From Monosporascus cannonballus (lineage: Eukaryota > Ascomycota > Sordariomycetes > Xylariales), in NCBI GenBank assembly GCA_004154925.1, contig QJNS01000706.1, positions 81,962 through 145,961 on the forward strand: a DNA stretch of 64,000 bases, given 5' to 3'. Numbering within the stretch: position 1 is the first letter of the stretch; each line of letters opens with the position of its first letter. A model generated the notes under the pieces. It was given only the letters and a program-made list of their open reading frames with translations. It ran no database searches and was not told the DNA's origin. Shown piece after piece: positions 47,977-61,507 of the stretch. A program made the position numbers and the translations under genes.

Positions 47977-49520
47977 GTAATTGATATAAATTAAATTTGT
48001 ATATTCGGTTTATTCAAATACACTATTCAACAAAATATTTGAAATATTAAAAAATTACTTTTAAAAACATTTAAAATGAGAAAAAAGATTGTATTTTGTT
48101 AATTATAAAAGTATTAGAATTAAATAGATTTTATAAAATATCAAACGTTTTATTAAAATAATAAAAAATATATTATCTATTGCGATAATTAAGAATATTT
48201 TAAAAAAGATATTTAAAAGATTTTTATTTACTCATGTATTATATCCTAATATAAAGAAATATTTAATTTTCTTAATTAAACTAAAAGAGTTAAAGATAAA
48301 ACAGCTTAATATCGATATCTTTTAATAATTATTTTATACGTTTAATTAAAAGAATAATATCAGTAAAAATGAGTTATTTATCATAGCGATTAATATAAAT
48401 ATTAAAAATATCTTAATTTTATATATTATTAAGACATGTTGAAATAAAATTAAAAATAATAATTATTTAGTTCATGGAAAAAAATAGTTTTTATATGGAA
48501 AAATTAATAACTTAATGCAATAAAAGCTAAGACTTTTATTTAAAACACTAAAGTAATTATATAACTTTAACATACGACAATATCAAAAAATATATATAGA
48601 AATTACTTACTTAAAACATCATACTAACATAAATATAAATATATCAATAATAAAGGTAACAAAAATATTTAAAGTATCTGAAAAAAATATAAACTTAATT
48701 TATAAAATTCGAAGTAAATAAAAAACAAAAATTGTTTATAAAAGACCTCTAATATTACGATATATAAAACCATTAATAAAGGGTTCTAAAGTTATAAATA
48801 AAATAATAAAAACTATAAATATTCGATTATGTTATATTTACCTATTAAAGATTATTAATATATTGTAAAAATAAATTATAAGATTTTAAACTGACATTAT
48901 AGTATATTGAAAATCGATAACAAATTGAAATTATTATGACAATATATAATAAATATTTATACATTTACGAAAAATGAAGCTAAAATACTTGAATTATAAT
49001 TAAAAGAAATAAAAACGAAATAATTTATTTAAATCCTTTTATAACAATTCAAATATAATTCTCTCGTTGAATATAATATTAAATAATAAAATTGATTATA
49101 CTTTCTGTTAGTAAATCGAAAGTAAAGGGTTTTCATTTTCCGAAAATAATAATAAATATATAATATAAAGATTATTAATTAAATATTAAAGTATAAAAAT
49201 AGATATATTAAAAACACAAAATATTATTATCATTATTAAAACAAAATTGAAGTCGTTAAAAACGATATATAATAACAAATTGAAAAATTAAAACCTTAAA
49301 TTAATATATTTTTGTTTTCTAAGTAGTATATTAATATAAAATACTTTGTAGTTTAAGCTATATTTTTATACTAAATTAAATATATAGCAAATTATTATGC
49401 TATAGAATTTATAATTTAAACATTACTAACAATATTTTTCAATACGATAATTAATTTATAGATTTTGTGGTTACAATACATTATATCTTAATCTCATAAA
49501 GTTTTACGTTTCAGTCGAGG
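47977..49520. other. AT-rich stretch, nothing recognised
   Basis: About 1.5 kb of extreme A+T between Z2 and a small inverted-repeat element. No protein text matched the Gypsy or Copia genes elsewhere in the window. It is possibly the internal 5' region of the element whose LTR is Z2. Confidence 0.4.
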
Positions 49521-49692
49521 AATTGCCGGTAAGCTTTGACTATGATAAATCTTATGCCCGTTGGCTAGTTTAGCAGAGTCGAGCGGTTGAGCTCTGCTTG
49601 CTAAACCTTAAGGGTAAACCGTAAAGATAAATCTTAAGTGCGTATAAAAGGCATTGCGAGGCTTCGCCAGTTTCGATCGTTATACGGCAATT
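49521..49692. repeat. Small GC-richer element with inverted ends
   Basis: It begins AATTGCCGGTA (49,521) and ends TACGGCAATT (49,683-49,692), inverted repeats of about 10 bp with one gap. The 172 bp between has ordinary base composition and an internal hairpin (TTTAGCAGAG at 49,569 against CTCTGCTTGCTAAA at 49,592). It resembles a MITE or a small structured retroposon. It has no gene and no other copy in the window. Confidence 0.5.
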
Positions 49693-49697
49693 TTTCA

Positions 49698-51250
49698 AGT
49701 TATTTAAAATTATTTATAAACAATTTTAAAGTTTTTCTGGTATAAAAACAAAAATATAAAACTTATAGTCGATTATCAATAATGATATAATAATGGTACT
49801 AAAATTAAATTTTTTTTATTTTTCATTATCTAAGTAAAAGTATTAAGAAATAGAAATTTACGGATTTTCGGTTTTTGATTTTAAAATAAATAAAACATTA
49901 TTAAATTTTTAAAATTATCAATAAATACGACTTTTTAATAGAAAATACAAACAATAAAAAGATTTAGTAATATAAATAAAATTTACGAATATATTGATAA
50001 TATTCAACCAAACAATTAACTATTTAAGGTAAAAATGTTGCGAAAGTTGGATCGTTTATTATCTTGACGATATTTTTGTCTTTTTGAAAACCAAATAAAT
50101 AGAAATAATATAGGGTTTTTAAATAGTTTATATTTTAGTTCATATTAAATTATTACGTAATGTAAAACAATAAATTTCAAAAACAAAAATTAAGATACTT
50201 AAAAAATATTGTGCCTGAAAATATATTAAATTAAATTTTAAAATCGGTAATAATTACAAAACAATAAATATTACCTATTATAGATTTCTCTAAGTTTAAT
50301 AATTACTACGAAAGATTTATCCGCTTTTTTAATAAAATTGCTATATTTCTTTATTAATTTCAATAAAACCAATTTAGATATATGTTTTAAATTGAAGAAA
50401 TATATTTAAAATATAAAATTATTATTATTAATAAATTAATATTAATTATATATAATTCTTTATATTTCGTTATATTAAAACCAGATATTTGCACTTTATA
50501 TTAAATAGAGTAATAAAGTTATAAAAGAATTAAACGAAAGTATCATTTATTGAATGTGTTTTATATTAATTCAGAACGCCCAACTTAATTACGTTATTTA
50601 TATGAAAATATTTAGCGTTATTACTATAATTGTTTAAAAACTTAATTTTTTTCTTAATAAAACTTGCATTATATAAAGCATCTATTGATTTTATTGCGAC
50701 GAACAGTTTATAAAATAATGTTTATAAAAGGTTAGAAAATAATTTTCGACTTTTGTTATTATTTATAAACGAAATTTTGAAAACAGCAAAACTAATATTT
50801 TAAATTGACCATTAAATATTTTAAAAAATTAATTAAAGTAAATTTTGCAATCTGTAAGATTATAACCAAAACCTAATAATATTTAACCAGATATAATGCG
50901 TTATATATATAAATATCAATTATATAAACTTTTAAAACGAGATTGAATTTTAAAATAACTTAAATATATTTATAATTGTCTGGAATCTATATAATAAGTA
51001 TATAATAGCAATAATAAAATTAAGATAAAACAGATATAAAGTTTATAAAAAGTTATAATTATTATTATTTTCGAGAAAATATAAAATTTCATTATTATAA
51101 ATGATATTTGAAATTTTTTTACATTTTAATATTTAATATAAACAATATAATAGAATAAAACTTTTGTAATCGTAGACAAATTAAGGGAATTCTTTTACTT
51201 TTAATTTTATTAGAAAAGTAAAACGTTTTAAAATAATAATAAAACATTTT
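49698..51250 (+). pseudogene. pol: Gypsy pol fragment: RT, RNase H, start of integrase
   Basis: Plus-strand text follows the Gypsy RT from the region before the catalytic site, with an intact YLDDIFVF at 50,060-50,083. The connection domain (KFNNYYERFIRFFNKI near 50,300), RNase H and the first half of integrase to about 51,250 follow. The 5' part of RT, protease and gag are missing, and the 3' end stops where another Gypsy relic begins. It belongs to the same broad group as family G. Confidence 0.72.
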
Positions 51251-53344
51251 GGTAACGTTATTTTATTAAATATTTAAATTCAAACATATTAATATGTCGT
51301 AAAATATTACGTAATTTTAAATGAAACTTAAATTTTATTGAATACTGTTAATAAGTGTAAATTTTATATAATTACGAATATCGAAGGTTAAGACTCTATT
51401 TACAAATAGTGGAAAATTTAAACGCGAAATTAATTACGTTGAGATTTTTATTTAAATATAGAACTATATAATAGATTTCGATACCGTTTTATTTGAAATT
51501 ATAATATAATATTAGAAATATTCTGGATATATTAAAACGGAATTTTAATTAGCGACGTATTTAGTCAAGTGAGGTTTATTTTATATCTCATCGATAAGCA
51601 AAACAAATTTTGAAAATCTTATCATTTAATCGAAAATAATAATATATATAGGCATAAATATATGATAAATACCGTGTTACTTAAAAACATAAAATATAAA
51701 ATAATTAAGTAATAAAAATATAATATATCGTTATTAATATTAAAATCAGGTCAAGAAATTAAATACTAATTTTAAATAATAATATCAAAAAATACAAAAA
51801 ACTTAATTAATATATTGTTATAATATTCTAATTACAAAGAGTGTTTTAAAAAAGGTTTAATACGAAATTATTAAAATATAGCGAATAAATTTATGAAATA
51901 AATTTCAAAAGAGATTTATTTTTAAAGTTTTACCTTAGTTATAGTTATAACAAATACGAATTCCACGTTTTTAAAAAAATATTTAGAAAATTGGTTGTAA
52001 AAGATACAAATTCAACTTTCGAAATTATCTTGAAAGTCTTTTATATTTTTCGAATTTGAAGCAAAATAACAAGTTACGATTTATAATCGATTATTAATAG
52101 TTTAATGATATAATTATTAAAAATGAAATGGCATTATTCGTAATAATTAAAATAAAAACCCAATTTTACGAAACTAAATAATTCCTAATATTCGATTGTA
52201 AAAATAAATAAAACTTTATTAAAATTAAAAAGAAATACTTGTAAAAAATAACTTTTAAAACGAAACACAGATTATGTAAATAGTTAATTGTATTAACATA
52301 ATTTATAAACGTCTTAATAATTTTAAAACGAAATATAAATTATATATTACGAAGAACTTTAACGTTTTTATCACATAGTGCTTTAATAATATTTTTATTT
52401 ATTTAAAAACAGAAAGGTATATACACAATATATTTATAAATTCCCTTAAAATTTATCAGATACCAAAATATAAATTAGTTTAAAAGATTTCATTTTATAA
52501 ATAAAAATTAAAATACGTGAAACTTAATATAACTTTAAAAAATATGAAAAGACGTTTAAATAACCGGTATAATTATATAATTAAATATTTCAATTATTAT
52601 TAAAACAATATAAGTATTTTAATAACTTATTAATAAATTAATACTAATTAAATATGATTTAATATATTTTATTAAATTAAAAGCAGATATTTCGAATAAC
52701 ACGTTAAACGCGATAATCCGATAATAAAATAATTAAGACAAATTACATCTAACTGTATTTTCTTCGTATAAATTAAAAAGTCGAACTTTAATACGTTATG
52801 TTAAATAAAAAAGATTTGGCTTATTATTATAGTTTTCTGAAAATTTAATTATTTTTTAAAAAAGAAATATTAAGTTAAAGTTTATACTGATTATTAAAAT
52901 TTTATCCATTTTATTACAATTAAAAGAAATACGGAAGAATACTTAAATTATGTAAAAGAAATAACTAATTTTAATTTCGTTATTATTTAAAACAAAGGTT
53001 TAAAAAATATCAAAATAAATACCTTAAATAAGCGACTAAACTATACAAAGAAATTAGTTAAAGTTAACTATTTAATTTTTAATATTACGTTAATAAATAC
53101 ATACGTCTTTATTAACTTATAATAATACGGATTATACTATATAATATATATTTAAAAATAAAAAATATAACAATAATTATATAAATATTTAAAATTTCAA
53201 AAATCTTAAAACGATTTTAACATATTTATTTGTTTAAAAGAATCAAAATAATAATGATATAAATATTCTAATAGTATAGTTTTTCTAATAAAATTAAGAT
53301 ATAATAATATATATTATATAAAAGTTATAATTATTACTAATTTC

Positions 53345-53462
53345 TATAAGGTAATAAGCACCAGCGCTAACCCCAATACCAAAACGTCAGCAATTTCAAA
53401 CCTTAATTAAGGTTTAGATACTCTAATCCACCTTGTAAGAACTGACCATATATATTAACACA
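53345..53462 (-). repeat. Solo TRIM LTR
   Basis: A 118-bp copy of the TRIM LTR at 29,443 and 29,832 (shared CTAATCCACCTTGTAAGA against CTAATCCACCTTATAAGG). The flanks ATTTC (53,340-53,344) and ATTTT (53,463-53,467) are a target duplication with one C-to-T change. It is a solo LTR left by recombination, inside the integrase of the Gypsy relic, and is much less AT-rich than its host. Confidence 0.82.
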
Positions 53463-55176
53463 ATTTTAAATAATTATAAAATTTAACTATTACAAATTTT
53501 ATTGTTGAACTTTTTTTTACTCGAAAATTAAACGATAAAAATATATTATAATAACGTTTTTATAATTATTAATAAATTTATAATATTTTTATATTTTTAT
53601 TTTATTCAAGAAATACTAATGTTAAACAAATTATATATATATTTAAAGAATATTCTTAATATATACCGATTATTATAAAAAACTATTTCCAATCAAACAT
53701 CACGTTTATTTTAAAGTTTTGACAAATTTTATCATATAAATCGGTTTAAACTATAAATTATTAAACGTATTTAAACGTTGAAGAAATAAATAAACGAAGC
53801 TATTAAATTTAATGTTAAAAACGTACTTAAAATATCATGATAATAATATCTAAAATGATTAGTTAAAAGTTCATTTATTATTTAATTAATGTCTAGTGTT
53901 AATTATTTTCAATATATTAAAACAATTTTAATAAATATCGATTTTCAATTCATATTTAATATATATAAAAGTAACTATACCGAGTTTATTAATATTAAAA
54001 TAATGCTGACGTTAAAAATACTTAAATAATTAGATAAACTAATTAAAATTAATATTAATTCGTAATTTAATAAGCAAGTATTATAATTTAAAAAAGGTTA
54101 AAGAAATTATTTATCTAAGAAGAAAATATCATTTATTTCGTTAATAAAAAATATTTAAGTAAAATCACTTAGCAAAAAACTTAATATTTAGTATATCGAT
54201 TTATATAAAACTATAAAGAAAATGTTTAAAAAATAATTATTAACTAGAATTTGTACTTAAAGCTAAACTTTAAATTTTTATATTTTCTTATATAAATTAA
54301 TAACAAATACTATCAAAATTTATATGGAACGAAATAAGACCGAAATAAAAAATAAAATTATATATAAAATAAAGAGAGTTTTTAATATATAGAAAAAACC
54401 CGGAATTACCTAATATTTAATTAAATAAAAAATGTCCAATTTCGAAACTATTTAAAATTTGCGAAAAATCTTTTCGACGCTTAACGCCTATTACAAAACT
54501 TTTATTAATAATAACGGCATTATTTAAAAACTATTCTAATTAAAATCGATAAAAAATTAATTCAATAAGTTAAAATCGGATATATTAAAAAGAATAATAG
54601 CTGACGTGAATATAATTGTATCGAATTTTATAATAATTTATTTTTTTTCTTTTATTTATACTCTTTTCATTTATTTAAACATTTAAAGTTACATTGTACT
54701 ATTACTATATATTTAAACAGTTAAGAAATTTTATTTATATAATTAAATAAATTATATCAAAACCTTGTTTATTTTCTTCTAATATTAACGTCAAATTTCA
54801 ACTTAACTATATTAAAAATTTAATAAATATTTTTTCGCTAAAATTTCTATATATTTAAAATATTAATATTTACGACAAGTGTTTTTAATAAAAATAAGGG
54901 GATATTTATCTTATTATAAAATTATTTACGTATCATATATTCCTTATATCGCGAAATATTTTCCCTTATTTCGTATTAGAAACTTTTCGAAAAGTATTAT
55001 AAATAAATTTTGACTTTAAAACTAAATTTTTCGAAACCTTTTACGAAGTTAATATATCAAACCGTAATAAAAATGGGATTTGTAACGAATTTTGAAAATA
55101 CGAAAAATTATAATAAAAAATCATAATTACTTATTTTAAAAAATCTTAAAATAAGCTTTCGGAAAAAGAGAAATAG

Positions 55177-55555
55177 TATTACGACTTAATAAGCCTAGGT
55201 TTACGAAAACGATTATAATAATAAAAATAATACGATTTATTCCGTAAATTACGTAATAATTCATTATTAATATATCTGTAATTTTAAGTGAATAATTATA
55301 ATTACAGGAAATTATAATTATTATAAGTAACGTAATAGCTAATAATTAATACAATAATAATAAACTATATATATTCGTAGTTTTTATAATTTAAATAATA
55401 ACAATTTGTAATAAAACATTATTACCTAAAATACCTTTAGTTTTACGAAACGTAAAACATTTACTATATTATTATTCGAATTTTTACGATATTTCTGTCA
55501 ATATAAATCTGTACGACTTAAGTTTACTAATTAGTTAAACCCTTTAACCGTCCCA
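55177..55555 (+). repeat. 3' LTR of the 51.4-55.6 kb element
   Basis: It begins TATTACGACTTAATAAGCC after a purine-rich GGAAAAAGAGAAATAG and ends AACCGTCCCA, about 379 bp. The U3 sub-repeats are eroded beyond counting. Confidence 0.85.
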
Positions 55556-55955
55556 AAACGTCGTTTTATATTATCGTTTATATTGAGTTTAAAAAAGCTT
55601 ATATATTCATTAAGTAATAAATTATTTATCGGCTATTAATTAAAACGCTATTAAAAATAACGAACTAATTATATATTGATTTAAAAACATAAATAATATT
55701 CGAAATAAAGTTTTAATATACAGGTAATAATAAAATAAAAACTAATGTAAATGTTATTTATTAAAATTCTCTTTTAATATTTCTTAAATCAAAAAATATT
55801 ATTTTTAATTTTAAACTTAAATTGATAATTCTTTAAAAAAATAAATAAATAATTAGTTGCATAAAAAGCCGATTAATTATATATTTATTTTTCTTTTGAT
55901 AACTATATCATAAATCTATATAATTTGTATAATATGGTCCTAGATCCACTAGATC
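55556..55955. other. AT-rich spacer, nothing recognised
   Basis: Four hundred bases of AT-rich DNA between a Gypsy LTR and Copia element C2. The last 30 bases (TCCTAGATCCACTAGATC) are less mutated and end in the AGATC target duplication. Confidence 0.5.
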
Positions 55956-56118
55956 TGTCGGCTAGCAGAGAGTGCTTTAGCACCCTATATACGGACGATT
56001 CCCTCTGATCGGAACATATATATTCCGGGACTAAATCACCTTAAAGTGCAATACGCGTTTTATAACACCTATAACTAGTTATTAATACATATATAACTAA
56101 TATCCTTTATATCTAACA
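55956..56118 (+). repeat. Copia LTR, 5' LTR of C2
   Basis: TGTCGGCTAGCAGAGAG...TATATCTAACA, 163 bp. The leader that follows (ATTAAAAATCTTATTCGC) matches the reverse complement of the C1 leader. Confidence 0.92.
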
Positions 56119-59100
56119 ATTAAAAATCTTATTCGCTTAATTAAGGTATATATTCATTAATTAACTGTTATTAAAACGATATAAGCTATATATTAATTAT
56201 AATTATCGAAATACGCTAAGAATAATAATAATAACCGTACCGTTAACGTCCTTTATTATTTATAAAGAATCTAAGAACTAGGATTGTTTTAAAAGCGAAT
56301 TTTAATTTAAAATATACGCGTTTGATATTTAGAATTATATCGATTTTAATTAAAACTTTTAATAACTTATTAAATTTATAAAATTTAATATAACCTTTTA
56401 TTTAAAAAACAAATCCGTTATATAATACGAATTAATACTTTAAGCAGTTTTTCGTTTACATTTATATTTTTCGAAGGAAATACCGAAAAAATCAATTATA
56501 TTAATTATTTAACAAATACCCTGAAAATAATAGCCGAAAATAAATAAACTTATAATCAGGATTTTACGGCGTATATTTAGAAAAATTGGAAATAAGATAT
56601 TTTTCGTAAAAATATTAATAACTTTACGAAATAAATCTTAGAGTTAATATTTCCAGTAATTAAAAAAACTAGTTTTTTTTAAGAAAAGACTTACGAAAAT
56701 AATATACCAGCCTGGGCAAATTAAATAAGGTATACGATAACAGGTTTTTAATTAATACTTAGCGAAAATATCGTAAAATATTAGAACAAATTTCGAAATC
56801 TAGTAAAAAGTTAAATAAATAAATTGTAAAATAATAAAAACTTATAGCTATAAGATAATAATATAATATTCCAAAAATAAAAACGACAATTATATAAGTT
56901 AATAACCTATATATAATATTAACCCTTATAATTAGGACATAAATTACCACCTTTTAAATAATAAAAAAAACCAAAATCGATAACGGTACAATTAATTTCT
57001 AAAAAGCGGTAATTAGCTTTCTGGATTATTAAGCTATGGCTTATCCCATATTTACATTACGAAATATTAAGGTAACGTTTTTAACGTTTTATGGGATACT
57101 TACAAATTCCCTTAATTAGAACGATTTTAATTAGGAAAATCCTAAGAATATTAATTTCTAACCGTAAAAAAAATCCCAAGCCGTAAGCCGAAACGAGATA
57201 ACCGTAAAGGCTTTTATATAGACTAAAGCGGTAATAAACGAAAACGATAGGAATTAAACGTATAAAGTACCCGTTATAAAATATACCTAATTAATTATTA
57301 TATATTATTTATTTATTATTATGTATTCCTTAAAAAAGCCTTAAAAGGTTTCCGTTTTAACTATAAAATAATAATATATATTTAAGAACGAATTTCCACC
57401 GATCAGTTTTTAAAGAAAAAAATTAACTACTTATCGAAAATTATGAAAAAACTTATTATATAAAAATATATTAATTCCTAAAAAAGATATAACAAATATT
57501 AACATATTTCTTAATTATTAATTAACGTAATACCATAAATATTTAATTTTATCCCTAAAAAGATTTAGCTTTTTGAATTTAGGGTTTACGATATATATTT
57601 TTAATTTAATTAATAGATTTTTAAACTTTAAACTTATCGTATAAGATAACGGAATATACGCAAATAATAATTTTATTCCGATTAAAAGGTACGAAAAAAT
57701 TAATGTAATTTTTCAAAACCTTAGCAGCATAAAAATGTTACGTTTATATAATGTAATATACTGCAAAAATTTCGCATATAACCTAGTATTTTTCCGGCAG
57801 CTCCGGAAAAAAAGTTATTAATAAAATAGCCGAGAAATTAATAATTTTATTTAAAATAAATATAATTAGGTAATTAATACGTTAATAAATAAATTTATTT
57901 AATTTATTATTAAACATATTAACGTAATAATTACCTATATAATTATAATAATTTATAAACGAAACGTTAATTTAAGAATAATAAAATTATTACTAATTAG
58001 TAACGGTATTATATGGCATCTAAAATTAGGCCATCCATGTTTTAAAATAATCGAATATTAAGCATATAATAAGGCGAAAACTAAACGGCTAATACGTTAC
58101 GAACCAAAAAAAAGTATTCCAATTAAAACAAAAAATCGTTATTAATTTTATAAAATTTAAAAAACTCTTAAAAAATATAAATACGTTATATTTACTACTA
58201 ATAAATATTTGGGTTTTATTTAGAATATTTATTTTAAAAACTAAAAACAAAATATATTAATTATAACGTTTTAATATTTTTTTAAAAATCCTAAAAAATT
58301 AAAATAAAATCTTTTTATAAATAATTAAATACGATAGCGAAATATTAAAAAATTACTAATTTCGAAATATATTTTAATCGTTTCCTTTTAATATTAAATT
58401 TAAACTTTTAATACTATATATTTAAATTTAAAACGGGGGTATAAAATATTTAAAAGATATAATTAAGAAACAAATAATTATAATACGAACTAACGCTAAA
58501 TTATTTTCGTTCTTAATTATATATATCCTTAAAGCTATAATATATTTATATAACCGTATTTTTAAATACGTATTTGTTTGGCAAATCCCATATAAGATTT
58601 ATTATATTTGCTTAACGTATAAAAACGGCATTATAATATTTAATCAAAAGTTTTAACAAGCTTATTTACAAATATACGGCTATAAAATTTACATTATAAT
58701 AATTACCGTTATAAAAAAAAATTAAATTTTAAAACGTAAATTAATTATTTTATCGGTTACCGGTTAACAAATATTTACAAAATCTAAAACTTATTAATTA
58801 ATAAGATTATTATTATTCGAAATATATAATTTAATAAAAAGGTTACTTTTTCAGATAATATTAAAAACTTGAAAAAAAAATTTATATATTATAAAAAACG
58901 ATTATAAAAACTATTCCGATAAATGAAAATATCTAATTAAAATAATTATTATTTAATTTATAAATAAAAAATTAAGAATTTAAATAAAATATTTTAATTA
59001 CCAGCTAAACCAAGAAAATAATTCCAAAAACGTATTAACGTAAAATACATACGGAATAAAACAAATTAAATTTATTCGCAAAAAATTAATTATCTTTATA

Positions 59101-61221
59101 TAACCGTTATATTTAAATTATTTTTATTTTTTAAATTATTACTCCTATTAACGTATACTTTAATAACTATTATGATTATTACGTTAACGAAAAAAATAAA
59201 AATAACTTTAAATTCCCTGTATATTATTTAACACAAAATAACGGTAAAAAATAAAGGTACCTTACGGGTTATAAATATAAGCTCCTCGTATATTCCGTAT
59301 TAAAAAAATATTATCCGAAACCAATTTAAGATATAAGAAATTATATTTAATGCAAAGCGTTTGACCTTTTTTATAAGTATATTTAATAACCGGCCGGTAA
59401 ATTACGGAAATTTAAAGAAATTAATTATTCGAAATATAAATTATTTTAATCGGAAAATTAATAATATTTTAATATATAAAATGGTATTCAAGTTATAAAA
59501 CCAAATATATAAACGTAATTTATTATTAATGTCCTAAAGCCATAAAAAATTAAATATATATTCGTTAGGAAAAATATTCGTTAAAGCCGAAAAAGCTTAT
59601 TTATAAAATTATAAAAAGATATAATTCTGGAAAGCAATTAATTACTTTTTTATTAAAAAGAAATACGTTTTAAGGTATATATAAATATATATTTACAAAT
59701 TTAATAAATATATTTGGTTTTAAAAATATAAAGCTTATTTTATTATACGAAATAATTAATAACTTAAAACCGTTTATAGTAATATATATATAATTATTTT
59801 CGCTAAAAAATCGTTTTAAATTTTAATTATTATTACGGCTAAATTCGATTTAAAGCTTAAGTAATATAATATTATAAACGCCTTTATAAATATAACTTAT
59901 TTTATAAAATATATATAAAAACGCCTTTAAGATATTTTTAATATAATAAGATTTTCTTAATTATGAAAATATTATATAAATTAAGGGAATTATCTTTATT
60001 ATAACAAAAAAGTTTTATCAAAACGTTTTAAAAATTAAACTTTAATTCCGTTCTTTATAAATTTTATTATTTTATTCGTTGAAAAATATTTAATTATTAT
60101 TTTATAAAAAATATTGTTATAATATAATATAAACAAAATTAAGATTTAATTAATTAATTAATCCAATAAATATAAAAATAATATATCTTAATAAAAAATA
60201 AAGATTTATAATAATTTTTCGATATCGAAATAATTAAAAATAAACTTAATAAGAAAATCTAGTTATTTTAATCCGATTTTATATATATATTAATTAATCT
60301 AATATTTAAAAAAAAATTTAAATAATTTTTTAAAAATATTTATACTTAATATTAAAATATTACCGAATTTTAATTTAATTTATTTAGATTTTATTAATAA
60401 ATATTAAAAATAAATCGGTTCTATTTTTTCGTAATAATTAATACGTAACCCGATATATCCTTTACGGTATTTTAATTTGTCCGATTTAATTTAAACCTTA
60501 ATAACGTATATTATAAAATTATTAACTAAATTATATTATACTTAATTAAAACCAAAACGATAACGTTATAATTCGGAGGTAAAAATTTATTAAATATTTA
60601 AAACGATATTTTTTACGGATAATACGATTAACCGAAAAAATTCTTAAATTTACGTTATAAAATTATTCGAAAAAATAATAAAATAATACGTAAATAAATA
60701 AAATATAGTAATTATTTTTATAATAAAAACGAAATTATTATTTTTTACGTAAATTATAAAAAAAACTTTATTTAATTTTTAATTAATTAAAAAATTAAAA
60801 ATTACTTTAAATATAAAACCGTTAAATATATAATATAATAATTAATAAATTATACCGCTTATTAATACCGATATAACCTTATTAATAACGAAATTATAAC
60901 ATATAAATATATATAATTATTAATTACGATAAACCGTAAAAACAAAATTAATTAAAATAAATTATACATTTATAAATAATATATTAATTAACGGTTTAAC
61001 AAAAACATTATTATGTAAATTTTTTAAATATTTCTAAAAGTAATTAAAATTAATAAATATTACGGAAATTTTCGATTAACGGAAAAATGCCTTACGAAAA
61101 AAAATTTAAAAAATTAATTAATTAAAAAAATTTAATTGCTAAAAAAATTTTTAAAAAATAATTATAGCTTTAAAAGTTATAATAATTAATACCGTAAATA
61201 CTTTAAGATATTAAAAGGGTA
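56119..61221 (+). pseudogene. Copia gag-pol of C2, RIP-disabled
   Basis: Readable landmarks on the plus strand: NFAYNLVFFRQLRKK near 57,755-57,800 (the conserved text between protease and integrase), and near 58,520-58,700 the integrase C-terminal half (YNIFI.PYF, LTYKNGIIIFNQK, QIYGYKIYIIIITVI). RT lies at about 59,600-60,300 by position, with fragments such as NKYIWF and KPFIVIYI. No functional frame is left. The 5' third should be gag, but it shows no legible zinc knuckle. Domain order matches Ty1/Copia (integrase before RT). Confidence 0.78.
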
Positions 61222-61384
61222 TATCGGCTAGCAAAAGGTGCTTTAATACCCTATATACGGAAGATTCCCTTTAATTGGAACATATATATTCCGAGACTAG
61301 ATCACCTTAAAGTGCAATACGCGTTTTAAAGCACCTGCAACTAGTTATTAATACACATACAACTGATGTCCCTTATATCTGACA
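61222..61384 (+). repeat. Copia LTR, 3' LTR of C2
   Basis: TATCGGCTAGCAAAAGG...TATATCTGACA, 163 bp. Its right half is barely mutated, unlike the element interior. Confidence 0.92.
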
Positions 61385-61507
61385 AGATCACCTTAAAAGC
61401 CGAACCTCCTTATCCGAGACTTAGCCGTGATAGGCCCGCGCTAGGCTTTAAAGGTGGGTCTCTTCGAAACAAAAACCTTTATTCTTATAATACACTGATT
61501 TTTTGCT
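61385..61507. other. Little-mutated host segment
   Basis: About 120 bp of normal composition between C2 and the solo LTR, beginning AGATC and ending with the TTGCT duplication. A short inverted repeat (TAGCCGTG..., GCGCTAGGCTTT) is present, but no tRNA or coding feature could be supported. Confidence 0.5.

Larger units (their letters stand above)
51350..55555 (+). mobile_element. Family-G chromovirus, 5'-truncated, with 3' LTR
   Basis: It starts inside the protease (51,370-51,540 aligns with 18,730-18,910) and continues through RT (51,950-52,430; RFIIDY at 52,075, catalytic site lost), RNase H (52,650-52,960), integrase (53,080-54,300, broken by a solo TRIM LTR), chromodomain (about 54,390-54,500; LIK.KMSNFET.NLRKIF) and the 3' LTR at 55,177-55,555. 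The 3' region between chromodomain and LTR is the most mutated of all copies; the opposite-strand frame is no longer legible. Confidence 0.82.
55956..61384 (+). mobile_element. Ty1/Copia element C2
   Basis: A 5.43-kb plus-strand Copia element with 163-bp LTRs (55,956-56,118 and 61,222-61,384) and a perfect AGATC duplication (55,951-55,955 and 61,385-61,389). The tract AAAAGGGTA precedes the 3' LTR. It is homologous in full length to C1, in opposite orientation. Integrase, the protease-integrase junction and RT regions can be placed; all frames are dead. Confidence 0.93.

Noticed and set aside
56759..56950. 63-codon open frame on the minus strand
   Set aside because: I/Y/L-rich chance frame opposite the gag region of Copia element C2.
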